DNA of 64,000 bases from Lates calcarifer (Eukaryota; Chordata; Actinopteri; Centropomidae): assembly GCF_001640805.2 (NCBI RefSeq), contig NC_066838.1, forward strand, positions 15,552,763 to 15,616,762. Direction: 5' to 3'. Both the position numbers and the translations under genes were made by a program. Below the pieces are notes generated by a model that was not told the DNA's origin, did no database searches, and saw only the letters and a program-made list of their open reading frames with translations. Position 1 is the stretch's first letter. Each line of letters opens with the position of its first letter. Positions 21,999 through 34,970 of this stretch are shown piece by piece.

Positions 21999-23949
21999 CA
22001 GACCACACCACAGTTTCAGTGTTAATAGCAGACACTTCCTGCTGCCCGAGCTCATAACTTAAGTGCCAAAATACATTTCCATTGATTTTGGCAGAGCCAT
22101 GCTCAAAAACTTGTCTCCACTTCCTGAGGAATCAGAGAATGGTTGCCACCTTGTTCTTTTGAAACATTTGAAACAAAGCAGTGGGTGAAGGCACCCATTA
22201 ATATGCCACCAGTGTTACAAGGTGGCATGGAGACCAGACACGACCACCAGTAACTTTTTGCTTGTGTTATTGGCATGTGACTTATCAGGTGGGTTCACAG
22301 CTCTGTCAATGCACATCATCTGTGATTGTGGGACTTTTCAGTCTTTCAGCAATCCAGCATTTTGTTTTGCATTTGTTTTCTATGGACCCACCCTCTTGAT
22401 CCAAAGCCTTCTTAAGGCTCCTTGCGGCCTTTGTGATGTTCTTAATGGCATTTGTCCTGCAGTGTACACATGTGATAACAAGGAGCTTAAGAGCCCTATG
22501 GAGAGTTTACCCAATGAAGCTTTGGCAACCTCCCTTAATGTGCAGACACACCACCACTGTATCTAGCTACTCACCTGCCAGCTTCTTGTGCCCAGCCCTC
22601 CTCTTCTCACGTACTCTCTCCATCAGACTGCCTGACTTACTGTTTTGGACTTTAAACTATATCTCTGGGCGGCATCTGCTACCTATCTTTTTTTGGACCA
22701 GACTGTACCACCAGGGTCTTTGAGCAGCAGCTGAGGATGTGCTCCAGGGGTCCAAAAAGACAGTGGACATACTTGTATATCAGTCTTAACCCAGCAGAAG
22801 TGATGGGTGATCCGCCAAGATATCCACCATCTTGACCTGCTGTTCCATGATTCCAAAAGATTGTACTCGGACTGATAAAGATGACCTTATCAATGATTGT
22901 TGAAGTGCTTAGCTTGGCTGCTTTCATTGACCATGCATGACTAATTAATGCATAATTTGAATACTACCATTTAGAAAGAGAATTATTACTTTTTTCAGAG
23001 AAGCTCCTTATAATTTCTGGGTTTTGTGCTTCCAGTCGTGTAGTTTAGCACAAATGTCCAGTTTTATGTCAACACAGTCAAATTTACAACAAAACCAAAG
23101 TTTGAAAATGTACACTCTACTTTGTCTCTCTGTAGCACTTCACATGAACTGTGAAAAGAAACACATGAAACCACTGTGATTACCTCCAGATTATTGACAG
23201 CAGCATTCAGCTTTAGATAATCACAGACTGGTATTATTGTACATTCCTCCGTTCCTGTCTGATTCTCTTAGATTGCAGCCCAGTCCCAGATTTTGCTCTC
23301 CGTTGCAAGCAGTAAACAAGCAGCGTATTATACTGGGATGCTACTGATGTTCGATTTGAATGTGAATAAAAGCAGCCAATGAATGAGACATCAAACGAGA
23401 CAGGGCCCGGAACAAGATAGCGAGGGAGACAGACATTTAAGAAGTCCTTTGTACTGTCAAAATGCCGTTTTCTCTTCCTTAACCTTCCTTGCCTTTGTCT
23501 CCACCACCATTAATTTTATTTTATGCTGAGTCTGTGATTGCAAGAATATATTACATAATTTACACATATATAGTATTTCTTTTGATTTGTCTAGCTGCAT
23601 AGATGTATTTTTGTGCTATGTGTGTGTATGTGTGCACATGTTGACAGGCAGTGGTTACACATTGCCTTACTTAAATGACAAAGTCTGTTGAACACTTGAT
23701 CACCTGCTCTTCTCAGACCTTGCCTGGCAGACAAGGATTCAGATGACACCAGTGCCAAGGCAGTGTCTGGTAAACTTCTGGCTGGTCATCCTGTCAGTAA
23801 CTGAGACAGTAATGACTTATTCCTTTAGCTGCGTAGCTTTTGATCCTTACCAGTGTCAATTTGCTTGTAATGCAATACACTATGGAGGCACGGTGTAGAT
23901 TGGCTCTGTTTTGGTTACCTATCCATATCCAGTGCCAGTGTGCTCATAC

Positions 23950-23980
23950 GCATACACCTACACACACACACGCACGCACA
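23950..23980. repeat. Interrupted (CA)n microsatellite
   Basis: CATACACCTACACACACACA followed by CGCACGCACA, an imperfect CA repeat. Confidence 0.85.
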
Positions 23981-25519
23981 TCTTACAAAGGCTTGTGATG
24001 CCAGGCAGCAGGTCTGTGGCAATGCCCTACTTTGATGCATTGTAAGCATCACTCCACAGATATCATCATTACAGGCCACTCAGAGAAATAAAAATCTGCA
24101 TGCTCATTGCCATTCACACACGTACTGTATGCATGCACGCATAAACAAGTCCAGACATCAAAGGCAGTGAGAGGAGGCCTCGATGAGCCTCCGTAGGCCC
24201 CTTACAGCAACAGGAGACAAGCGGCCAAAATAAAACATTTAAAAATCTAGGTTACTGGCGCGCATGAATACCTTATGCAGCTCTTTTTATGTGGGAGGGT
24301 GACACAGTGATTTGAAGCAGGGGGAGAGATGTTCCATGCCTCCGCATAGCATAACCTGATTTCCCACTTCTGCTGCATATTCTGAGGCAGAGATGCTTTC
24401 CTCCTCTCATTCGAGCAGTTGTTGTGTTAGCTTAGTATTTGCAAACATCAGCATATGTATGGTATCGTGCCTTGGGGATCTTGCAACAGATGCCCATCAG
24501 AGCCCGTTGCTCTACATACATCCTTGTTAAAAGCTCGTCCATGATCTTAATGTAAAAAAAGAGACTTAAATTGGTACTGTGGTGTCAATTGATTAGTCAT
24601 CCAGTCAGGAACCAGTTGCTAACAACCTGGAGGGCTGATTTAAAATGGTAATGTTGTTTACCTGGCAATCAATCATTTATGAGAGGTACCAGGGCCAATC
24701 TGTTAGGTTTGATCTTTTCTGCTACCCTCTGAGACTTGTTCACCAACATCATTCACTGCCGGAGATGAACACCGTGATTCAGGCTTTAGTAGAAGATTAC
24801 ATTTGCTCTGACTGTGCCCCAGTGTTTGGTTGAAGCACACATGGGATGCTTTCACCATCCTGTGTGTTAAAAACCTTTCCACCCACAAGGCAAAAGGACC
24901 CAAATTGCTTTTGTCTGAAAGCAACGAATGCAGTCCTCGGCAGTCACAGGATTCAAACGGAAGATTTGGGCCACATACTTAAAATAAGAAGCACTTATTT
25001 GGGCACACTGGATTAAAGTCAAAGCTGGAACCAAAGAGCTCAGTTCAATCCTAAAAAATCTTATGTTATCAGAATAAACTGCATTATGTAATACTGCAAG
25101 CAGGGATATCATTAGTTTTTGTATTGTTTTTTTGAAACAAATCTAATCTAAGAGGAAACATGGTGCTCTATGTGTAGTCCATTTCCACTTCAAGCATATT
25201 TTGAAAATCTGTTCTTTGTTGTTGTTATTGGCCAGTGGCAATGTAACAGAAATCTAATGGAATGCAAATTGAATAGATCTGGTCACAAACAACTTTGCAC
25301 TTTTCAAATCGTTTATTCAAGAATTCATAAAGAAAAAGAACGGAAGTAGTGATGAGCGTCAAAGTGTAATTCACATCTACATTTCATATAAGCATATAAT
25401 ACATTTTGTACAACTTTGTACTTGTAATTCCCTCTTCCCTGTGATCTGACTATTATCCAAACAAAATAATTTGTAAATTGAGTACTCTTACACTTTTTTA
25501 CCTTAGTGGACAAAGCACT

Positions 25520-25705
25520 TTATAGTTTGCCTCTCATTCACTCATCTACACACACACATACACACACTCACACACAAGTGAGTCGCTGGTTTGCAACTTG
25601 GTGTTCAGTATATCGCTGAAGGACATTTTGACGTGTGGACAGCACAAGCCAGAAATCGAACCACCAACGCTGCAGCTAATGGATGCTCTGTCCTACCTGC
25701 TGAGC
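25520..25705 (-). mobile_element. Fish SINE-like repeat fragment
   Basis: From about 25530 the order CTCATTCACTCATCTACACA, TTGGTGTTCAGTATATCGCT, AAGGACATTTTGACGTGTGG, CCAGAAATCGAACCACCAAC and CTCTGTCCTACCTGCTGAG follows a common fish repeat that I remember as ..GGTTCAGTATCTTGCCCAAGGACACTTCGACATG..GGAATCGAACC..CTCTACC.CCTGAGC. The GAATCGAACC and CTACC.CTGAG words resemble a reversed tRNA-like region (B-box complement), hence minus orientation. An embedded CA-rich tract (25548-25576) is part of it. Boundaries approximate. Confidence 0.65.
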
Positions 25706-28700
25706 AGCAGCTAAAGGTGTGACAGCGGAGCAGCTGTCCTCTCCGCTTTCCACTCAGTGGTGAATGCAGTGTGTCAGTATTACAGTGAATGGACAGTGAA
25801 GACAACCAGCATCCATAAAGATTTACTTACAGATCTAATAGAGAAATGTCAGTCTAGGTCCTCTGATAGTGAAAAAGTAAATTACCATTCTGTTTTATTG
25901 CCTCATAAAACCACAGTGATGAATGTAGGCTTAGCGAGTGTTTTACAGCTAGAGTCTTAATAAAGTGTGGGGCGATAGGGCTGGCCTTTAAAATAATGTA
26001 GTCCACCTTCTCTTTGATCCTTTGGGGTGCAGGATAGACATGTATTGAACACCACTCAGCCCCAGCTTTATGGTAATGTGAGTAATTATGGCCATGACCT
26101 TGACGGCACAGCACAGCTAAGGTAGTGTATGCATGAGTGTGTGTTTATTTGTACATGCAGGCATGGAAAACTTGTGGTTGGGTGCGCATGATGGTGTGGA
26201 GCTGTGATGCTCATGTGAGGATTTATGCAAATACAATGCAGCCTTTGGTACTGAGCAATCCTGGGTTTATATACCCCGCAACTGTGATACAAGTTATTAC
26301 TCTTTCTGTACTACTCATCACTGTCTTCTGCATATGAAGTCGTTCAGCGTGTCCCTTTGTCTTTTGCTCTCCCTCTGCTGTGTTTTCAATGTCCCTGCAT
26401 GCATCAATGTCAGCCTCCCTCCCTACCGGCTTCTGATTTATGAATTCTATCGTCTGGTCTGTCATTACTGCCTCCAGAAGGGAGCACTTGATGGACCAAT
26501 ATGTCGAGTCTGTCACCAGGAGAATCGCCTCATGTCCACAAACATCATGAATATTCTTCTGACAACCTGTGGCCTGCAGCATCTCAGATTTAGATGATAT
26601 ATTAAGATGTTACAAGAAATTCTAGGTTATTTCGTTTTGTGGGAAGATCAGTTTTTTGGCAAAGGTCCTCTCACAAAAAACGTGTTTTTTTTTAGGAAAT
26701 ATTTCTGCGGCTGTCACAGCTCTCTGTGATGATAATAAATGTAAACACCTCTCTGTTTGCTGTTGAATCCCCATAAAATAAGACAAACCTGGTGGAAATT
26801 TCTGCCCAAAAAACAATCGCTTTTTGGAACAGATGACATCTTCCCTCTTTTGCTTTTTCTCTGTCTCTGTCTCTATCCCAGGCTGTTTCTGCCCGTGCAG
26901 CTGTCGATCCCGACCGTCATCCCCCAGAGCAGTGGGCATTAGGACAAAAGGGCAACCTGAACTCTAAAAATACAGCGAGCTCTATCAGTCTCCAGTGCTT
27001 CTTTAATAACACTAACCCAGGGCATGATACAGCGTAATTATCACAGGCAGAGGCTCCAGGGCAGAACTGTAGACAGACACTGCGCAGAGCACAGGTCATG
27101 TTTGGAAAAGGGACGCCTCACAAAGCTCTCTACAGACACATCTATCTATCCATCTTAACCAGTGCTTAGAGCTGATACCTCCGCTAAGCATTGTTTTTTC
27201 TCCTTTAGCCACGACCCATTTTCTGTCTGAAATTGCCTCCCTGAAGTAAATGTATTCTTTTCATAGAGTTTCATTTTGCTTACTTACTGGTACACTTCCC
27301 TGTCAAAACAAAAATGAGTCTCTCTTGCTGTTTTTCTCTCTTTGTGTGTATTTGTGCGTACACATCTGCCAATGCATGTGTCACCCTCCGGGCTCACGTA
27401 TCCCTGCATGAACTGAAACCTTAGAATAGAAAAGCGGTCATTTGTGAGGGAAGCATCTACTCACGCCCAATGGTCTGTGCGGGTGCAAACCAATGTATGT
27501 CCCAAGGCTATATTAGAGCAGATTTATGCACACCATCGATGTGCGGAGCTCGCTCCTGGCAGCTCACTTCCAGGTAAGCTCTATTACCTGGCCTTTTGTT
27601 GCCTGGATGTCCTCGATCTGTCTGCAGCTTTGCTCTCCTGTGCCTGACGTCCTTTAGAGGCCATGGTGACAGGTTTATTTTAGCCTCGGTTGAAATATTG
27701 ATCAGGAAAACTTTCTCACACTTATGTTTTCATTTTACCAGGCAACCTTAGGCTGCCTGAGGTGAGAACCAAAAACCACACCTGCCCAGGAGAACCCAGC
27801 ACCACCAGTGCTGATGAAATATTCAACAGCTCACCAAAACCTGGCAAGAATTGGAAGAGACAGAACAGCCGCAGGTCTGGCATCATCGTGTTGCCTTGCA
27901 TTCACAAGTTACAAAAGCGCAGACGTCACAAACACACAGACACACTCAACAGACTTCAATAAAGGAAAAGACAAAACCTTAGCACACACATTCCTCCATC
28001 ACCACTTCAATAGACACAAACCTTGTCAGTATTTAATGTCTCGTTCTCTCCCAGGGTGGTATCAGCTGTCATTCAGAGATAATGTCTCAGATGTTTCCAT
28101 ACCTTTCCCTGTCCCCATGCATTCACCACACTGACACAGATACAATGGCCTTGAAGATAGAACCAATGATATCCTGGCTCACCTATTCAGCCTCTGTCCT
28201 CCTCTCAAAGACTCGATTATGTGTAATCCTATGCCCAGGCAAACACCACGAGCTTGGACCCATTCACCGCTGTTTCCGACAACCTAGAAGACGGCATTGC
28301 TATTCTTCCACAGGCTTATGCCAGCGTGTTTTTTTTTTTTCCCCAACGCAGTTATTTACCACAGGTGGCATGGGCAAGATGGTGTAATTGATCTGTCAAA
28401 AGCCTCACGCCAGAGGGTTGCATTTGGGAATCAGACAGTCCTTCTCCGTTAGTTCTGGGGCAGCATGTGATGTTGATCAGGAATCAGGCCAGTCATTATC
28501 TATAACAGCAGCAACAGAATTGCTTGCAATGTCATGGTGTGTCCTTGACAACCACAGAGAGGTAGACTCATCGTCTTTTTCAAAATCTTTGAAAAGGCAT
28601 TGGTCTGCACTAAACTGCTCCAACTGTCTGTCATTGGTCCTTTTTTTCCCCCTAGCAGCAGAGAGTGGAGAGGGACTTGCAAAACAAAGGCATCAGTCAG

Positions 28701-30739
28701 AACATTTACATCAACTGATCAAAGGCAATATGTTGTTTATCTAAAGCTGCAGCTCAGCTGTCAAATATTTGCAATAACTACCACATAAATGTTTCAGAAA
28801 TCATATCTCACGCACGTGTGTATGTGTAGAAAACTTTTTCATTGCCTCTGCATCCCTAATGGAATTCATCATAACTACATTTTAATATGTTTAATGGATT
28901 TATGAGCACTGTTGCTTCACAATTCATAAAATAAATATGCACTTTATGTAGTAATAGTGGTGATAGGCCACGGTAACAGGAGTAGGTATTCAAGACATTT
29001 TAGAATACACACGAGGCAATGGAGAGCAATTCAATATTAAGCAAATTCAAATATTCATTAAGTAGTCACGTAATCCTTTCTTATTTTCTCTCTCTTTTTT
29101 CAGAACAATGTCCACTGGGGTTTGTGCAATATGCAATATGCATATGTTATTTTCTTGATTATTAAAACATGCTTGAAGTGTGGTGCCTGGTCCTATAGCT
29201 ATAACATAAATGTTTTAAGATAAAATATTTTCATATTTCAGAGTAGTTCTCAGCACTGTTGAGAACAGACAGAGAGAGAAAAAAGCTATATTCAGTAACT
29301 TACTCACTCATGCTCATTCTCCCTTTGACAGGATTAAACTTACACCATAACAAGATTGTTTTCCTGTTTTATTTATTTAACCTTACGCAGTGGCCAGCAC
29401 ATTTATCATTTCTGATGCTTTTCTTATTCTGTATGGAGCATCTATAGTGTTCTCTGTGAGCTGATGGCATCAACAATACATCCATGTGAAACTGATTGGC
29501 AGCAGTTCTGCACACCCCTGGAATACCGATGCACTCGGAAGCTGTTAAAGTTAATGTAGATCCACAGATGGTTGAGATAGACAAAGCTGATATTAGGCAC
29601 AGCTAATTGATTCCTTATCAGGTTTTTATCAGATCGCACTGGCATTTGAACTTCCTTTTCGTCTCTTCCCATCTCTCTCAGCTCAGTTGCCCGAGCTTAT
29701 CTCAGTGCCTTTGGTGCTTCCAGCTGCTGGTCCGGGACACACTTTTCTGGGCATAATAGTTAATATTCAAATCACTTCATTTTCATGTGGGTTTTAGCCT
29801 CAAAGGACCTCCCACTTGCCCGTTCAGCTTTCTAAGCAGATAAAAACCTTTGGAAAATCACAAGAGAATATTTATGGGAGAAAGTGATTTCAGAGTTGAG
29901 TTGCTGAAAAGAACTGGCAGAATGATGTGAGTGATAGCTATCATGCTATATCTGCTTTCTCATGCCCTTATTACCCTTTCTCTGTCCAGACTAGTCTCTG
30001 TTGTGACCATATTTCCTGCTCTTTATCAGATCTTTATTTCTGGTACACTCAAAACTCTTGTCAACCAAACGAAAACATAAAGCCATATTAAGTTGAGGAA
30101 TTTAGGGAATGTTAATCTTAAGCACTTATCCTATTTTCACCAAATGTTTAGCCTGATGTGGAAAGGTCAATGAAGAGAGAGAAAAAATATGTGGACTGCT
30201 GGGAATATGGTCCAAAAAGTGATTCTGCTCTGAAGCTGTCATTATTCGCTGTCCTATTTAGGTTACCCTTAAGGCAAATGTGTGAAACACACTTCAAGCA
30301 GAGTGGAAAGCTGAGATAAAAGTCAACCAGCAAAAAGGATAGAAAAATGGATCTCGAAAATTGTCCAATTTAAAATTCCAGATTACTGAAGTACCATTTT
30401 ATCTTATTTTCTCTGTGACAGAGTTTTGAGGTAATTTTTATTTGACTGAACCATTTATTTCATAATGTTCTTTTAAAGTTTTATTTCATGTTCACATTTT
30501 TTTCCATTGGCATTTCATTTCACCATGTAACTTTTTATAGCACTTGCTATCACCAAACCTGACGCCTCACCCATCAACCACTTTCCTGTCCCAGCCTCCT
30601 CTCCCAGCTGGTTGTCAGCTGCACTGCCTGTGATTATATCCCCCATACCCAGCTAAGAGAGGAATTGGCTGCATCTATACATAGCTGAGTTTTCTGATTG
30701 TCCAGTTCTGCATTAGACCGATCCTCTTCATTTTAATCT
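25706..30739. other. Non-coding stretch, several chance frames
   Basis: About 5 kb with no supported gene. Frames up to 119 codons overlap on both strands. The plus frame at 26334-26597 contains GPICRVCHQ, which recalls RING-CH proteins, but the rest of that domain is missing. A T12 run lies at 28329-28340. Acceptor-like polypyrimidine-AG sites occur at 26881 and 29102 without a convincing exon downstream. Confidence 0.65.
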
Positions 30740-31280
30740 AACAGACTTCACTGTCTCAACAAACAACTCAGACTCAATCTCCTGTGGTGTCCACCAAGGT
30801 TCTATGCTAGGTCCTGTAATTTTCTCCATCTACTGGATATGCTCTAGCAAGGTCTCATTATCCAAATAAATAACTTCTCTTTTCACTGTCAGTGACTTTG
30901 TGAAATCATATGAAAAAAATCAGGAGTCATACTTTACTGCTTTAATTTTACAAAAAACGAACAAACAAAAAAAACAAAATAACCGATCATGTAGTTAAAC
31001 CATGTTTACATGGCTCTGAATTGTCTATTGATGTTTTCAAGTCTACTTAAGTGTACTTTAACTCACTGGAAATTTAACTGTGCATGACCTAAACAGCTCT
31101 TGTCTGGCCTCTGCAGGTGGTGCATTGTGCATCATGTGATTTTATTGTTATTTCTCTTATTTATTTTACTTAGTTTTTGTTGTTTTTGCCATGTTTTCCT
31201 CTGAGGCAAGAGAGGTGCTGTGCTGTACAACACGTCAACTATGTTAAAAGTGCTATATAGATAAAATTGAGTTGAATGTT
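30740..31280 (+). mobile_element. Second L2-like LINE remnant with internal deletion
   Basis: Around 30740-30860 the plus strand translates as LTDFTVSTNNSDSISCGV, then HQGSMLGPVIFSIYW. This is close to the L2-clade reverse transcriptase block that reads CGVPQGSVLGPILFS. The catalytic YADD motif that should follow is absent. From about 31090 comes LINE 3' sequence: CTGAGGCAAGAGAGGTGCTG and then GTGCTATATAGATAAAATTG (about 31251-31270), the usual L2-type end. The element therefore lacks the middle of ORF2 and carries stops, and cannot be active. Confidence 0.8.
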
Positions 31281-32713
31281 GAGATTCTCTTCATGTTTTG
31301 ATCAAAGCTGAGGTTATTTGGAAAAAAAACAATCAACACCAATAATCTGTGTGTTTGCTCTGAAACAACATGTTCAAATCCTCAAATATACCTCATATGT
31401 AGAATTCCAGTGCAAAGACCCTAACAGCTGAGCTACCCATCGCCCAGGTGATGCTGTTTATTTTCAACCCACTTACTGGCATCAGAATTAAAGAAAGGGC
31501 AGGTTCAATGAGCACTTCCCATCTGCCCGTGAAGAGGAGACGACACATTTAATATCCTGCTCATCCTAGTATAGCAGATGTACAGCTCCACCTCATGTGC
31601 TGGCTGCCACAGAGAGGGAGGCTCAGATCCAATTAGAGAAGAAGTGTCATTTACAGAATGTACCAATATAAACAAGACATTGGAAAAACTCACTTCCCAA
31701 ATGACAAACTTGCTTCCCTAAATGACGATGAAAAGCATCAGAAAGTAAACTGTCACATGACGTCTGATGCCGGGGAAACTGCAGCCTTCATTCGGGGTGA
31801 TAAAGTGATTTAATATCCACAGTGTCTGGGCTGCTCTGTTCAGTGGTGCCAGGAACAATTACCGTCATCAATAAATGATAAATGCCAGAACAGAGGAGAG
31901 GCTATTTCTCCACTGAGGAGTTGGATCTCAGTGCTGATGGATACAGGACTTTTACTCCTCTGCTCTTGGTGATAAGTGGAAAGGCAGAGGTTGAGACACA
32001 GGAGGGGAATGGAAAACTAATTAATTTGGGATAATGATCGAGAAGAAGTGCCGATAGCAATGGCTCCAGTCACAACAGTACTAGAATAATGATCAATCCA
32101 GGTGGCATGAAAACAGTGGCTATAATTGCCTTTTACCCAGCTTTACCTTGTATGTAATATGCTATTAACAAATGCTTTGATGTTCTGTATCAACATTTTG
32201 CGACAGGGTTGAAGTGATACAACCATGAGTCACCTCAGAAGTAATAACTACATCATTAGAGCTGCTGCACCTCTGAGCCATGTTTTAACCTCCAGTATTA
32301 AGACTTATGGTAAAACATCAAAATGTACACGAGAAAGTGAAGAACAATTACACCTTTGTTGTACTGCAAATGATTTCAGCCCCTGGAGACCAATACCAAT
32401 ACCAATCTTGATGAGCTGTATCATGTACATATTGTATCTGTCCTTTTTTTTTTCCAAGTCACTGGATTTATTTCTATTTCTCCTGAGGCAGACACTACTA
32501 TACAATAAGTATTTCAGCCTTGCTTGGTTGTATGGGAGGTGCAGTCTGGCATGATGATGGCTAAGAGCTCAGTTCAGCAATTAGTGTGCTCAGTCAATGC
32601 AGCAATAGCACCAGTGAGGTGCAAGTATACCCTGTCAGTGAATTTAGATGTGTCAGGAACCATAGCAAGTACAAAAATGTTATGATTAAAATCAGAATTT
32701 TTAAAAAATACAG

Positions 32714-32755
32714 TCTGTGTGTGTGTGTGTGTGTGTGTGTATAGAGAGAGAGATA

Positions 32756-32786
<31 letters not shown>

Positions 32787-32809
32787 GTATGTGTATATAC
32801 ACACACACA
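32714..32809. repeat. Compound microsatellite (TG)n-(AG)n-(TG)n-(TA)n-(CA)n
   Basis: TG repeats, a short ATAGAGAGAGAGAT block, more TG, a TATATATATATA block, then GTATGTGTATATAC and CACACACA. The TG and terminal CA parts are complementary and the TA core is self-complementary, so the tract can form a hairpin. Two minus-strand frames through it give Thr/His/Tyr repeats and are artefacts. Confidence 0.95.
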
Positions 32810-34510
32810 AATCAAAGGTAATTACTCTAACTGAGAGAAGAAAAGAGTAGCAATCAGTTGTGTGCACACTGATTTGAAATGATGCAAGTTGCAATATCTC
32901 TAGATGAGAACAGACTTAATGGGAATACTGCAGAGGGATTTCATGGTGTATCAACAGGTTTTACTGACACACATGTAACTGAGGTGTTGCTGCAGCATAG
33001 CACTTGGACAAAAAGGCTGTAATTTGTGTCATTGGCATATGAGACGCACCTCACCTTTCCCTATCATCTACCCCTACCTCATTTCTCCACGGGAGCAGCT
33101 GCCTAGACCTACAGAAAGATATTTGTCATTTCAATCCATAACATGTCTCACTACATCTCATCTCATGCAGTCTTCTGGTTAATGAGAACTGTCAGCCGTG
33201 TGCTCACACCTGGCACATCTTTCATTTTTGCTCACATGTAATATACACAGTATACGCACATAAAGACAGTGCACTGCACAGTGGAGCACAGTGGAGCATG
33301 CCCACTTCTTAGTTCTAACTAACTTCTCCGTCTGTACCTGTAACTCATATTACCCCGCAGACTGCTGCTGTTTTATCACCTCAGTGTGTATTGTCATGGC
33401 TGCATTTCCGCCACACTGACGTTGGAAAATTAGACCTGACATACTTTAATATTTGATAAAGCTTGGCTTTCTACTTTGCTGGTTGACTTGGGTTCTGATA
33501 TAGAGGCTGGAAGCTAGGAACGTGATGAAAAACTTACTGTTGTTCTGCACCACCCCTCTCAAGCTGTAAATCAACCTAAGGGCTGTCATTTACTTTTATT
33601 GACCAAGACCATTTTTCCTCTATTTCATTAATTTTAAATGATGCTTTATTCACTTCGTCTGTTTGGGAACCATGTTTTATATTGTTTCCAATGTTTTCAT
33701 ATTCAGTCACATGGGTCTCAGCACACATTGATCATTTTTAAAGCCAACCTGCGACACATGCGGTAGTGTATTTCTCAGAGTGCTTTTAGAACTAGTTTTG
33801 TGTCAGATGCAATGTACGTGTTTCAGATATCGGATGGCCATTATGTGTCTGAAAACATTTCCCAAGCCTGCTGATCAATGCTGTTGAGCAACATGGGTAT
33901 GGGCCATGATGCGAATGACCCTCAGAAAAAAGTGCCTGCCCTGCAGCTTTTTCTGCTGTTTCACTCTCAAAACCAATCACATAACATGCATGTCAACTGA
34001 ATGTCTCCCTCGTCTCATATGTGCTAATTCAGCACTATAATGTGACCGTTCCGCAACTGAATCTTTCGTTCGCTGAAGTGGCATTTCCCAGCTCATGATA
34101 AACCACACCACTGCCTTGAAGGAGCAAAAGCCACAACTGACAGTTGTCTGCGGTTTGTGGTGTGGTCAGCGGAGGCAAAATTAACACATACACAAGCATG
34201 CAGGCAAACTAATGTTCAATGATGTAAAATTGATTATTGCACTCAGCTGGGGGAAAAAAAGTATGACAGCTGTTTTGGACCTTGCATCTGACCGCATGTG
34301 CTGTCCAAGCAATTAATGCAAGATGCCAGTGTTGGCCTTTTGTCAATATGAAGATTACTCCAGCTGACTTTGAGGATATGCAAATTCTGAAATGTACTTA
34401 TAAAGCTTAAAAATTGTTCTCATGTAATAGTGAACTTTGGTGAATGCAAGGGCAGTTGTTGCTCTCCTTGCCATATGGGCAGACTGAATGTGGCACTGTA
34501 AGAGAGAATG

Positions 34511-34536
34511 CACACACACACACACACACACACACA
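34511..34536. repeat. (CA)13 microsatellite
   Basis: Perfect 26-base CA repeat following AGAGAATG and ending at GACATATAC. Confidence 0.97.
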
Positions 34537-34677
34537 GACATATACATTTATTCAAGTACTGCTCTTAAGTACAATTTAAAGTACTATTTGTGCCTTACTT
34601 GTGCTTCCATTATTTGCTAAAAAAACATAATGACAAATTATTAGTTCACTATGAAATACAGTGCATTGTTAAATATT

Positions 34678-34900
34678 AAACCAGTGGTTCCTAACCTTTT
34701 TGGTTGGTGGCTCTTACAGCAGTGTCTGGTTGGTGTCTCTTATCACTTTATGGATACGAGTCATTAGCACTCCAACCAAGGAGGAGTTTCCCCTCTAAAC
34801 TTTTTGGATGGTTTCATTTAAATCATTGATCAACCACTATTTCACAGGAAAAAACCAAGGTCAGACAAAAGTCCAAAAATGAATGCAAATGTATGTAGTA
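34678..34900 (+). repeat. Interspersed repeat fragment starting CCAGTGGTTCCTAACC
   Basis: CCAGTGGTTCCTAACCTTTT at 34681 is the hallmark start of a widespread vertebrate and fish repeat group related to non-autonomous DNA transposons (CAGTGGTTCCCAACC..). The later words ATTTCACAGGAAAAAACC and AAAAGTCCAAAAATGAATGC also fit a fish member. No matching inverted terminus (GGTTAGGAACCACTGG) is found downstream, so the copy is truncated or the far end is eroded. Confidence 0.6.
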
Positions 34901-34970
34901 CAACTCCACCCAGAACCCACCCACACACAAACAGTCCAGCCTTACCAACATAACACCAACCAACCTATTT

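Larger units (their letters stand above)
21644..25519. other. Non-coding stretch
   Basis: No supported gene in about 3.9 kb. It contains the (CA)14 microsatellite at 21967-21994 and an interrupted CA tract at about 23950-23980. Two overlapping plus frames at 22222-22723 are open but match nothing. A motif-dense TAATTAATGCATAA word near 22940 resembles homeobox/POU sites but is unproven. Confidence 0.65.
31281..34677. other. Non-coding stretch with compound microsatellite
   Basis: No supported gene. A possible short tRNA-like SINE end (CAGCTGAGCTACCCATCGCC) sits near 31427-31446. The compound TG/AG/TA tract is at 32714-32809, a 10-bp duplicated CACAGTGGAG at 33277-33296, and (CA)13 at 34511-34536. 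Confidence 0.65.

Noticed and set aside
26334..26597. GPICRVCHQ in a plus frame, like the start of a RING-CH (MARCH-type) zinc finger
   Set aside because: Only the first Cys-x2-Cys piece fits; the rest of the zinc-binding pattern is absent and there is no splice-bounded exon.
29080..29160. Strong acceptor TTTCTCTCTCTTTTTTCAG before AACAATGTCC
   Set aside because: No good donor within exon distance and the peptide is not recognisable; likely a decoy site.
32574..32894. Tyr/Ile/Thr/His-rich minus frames of 106 and 73 codons
   Set aside because: They are direct translations of the compound TG/TA microsatellite.
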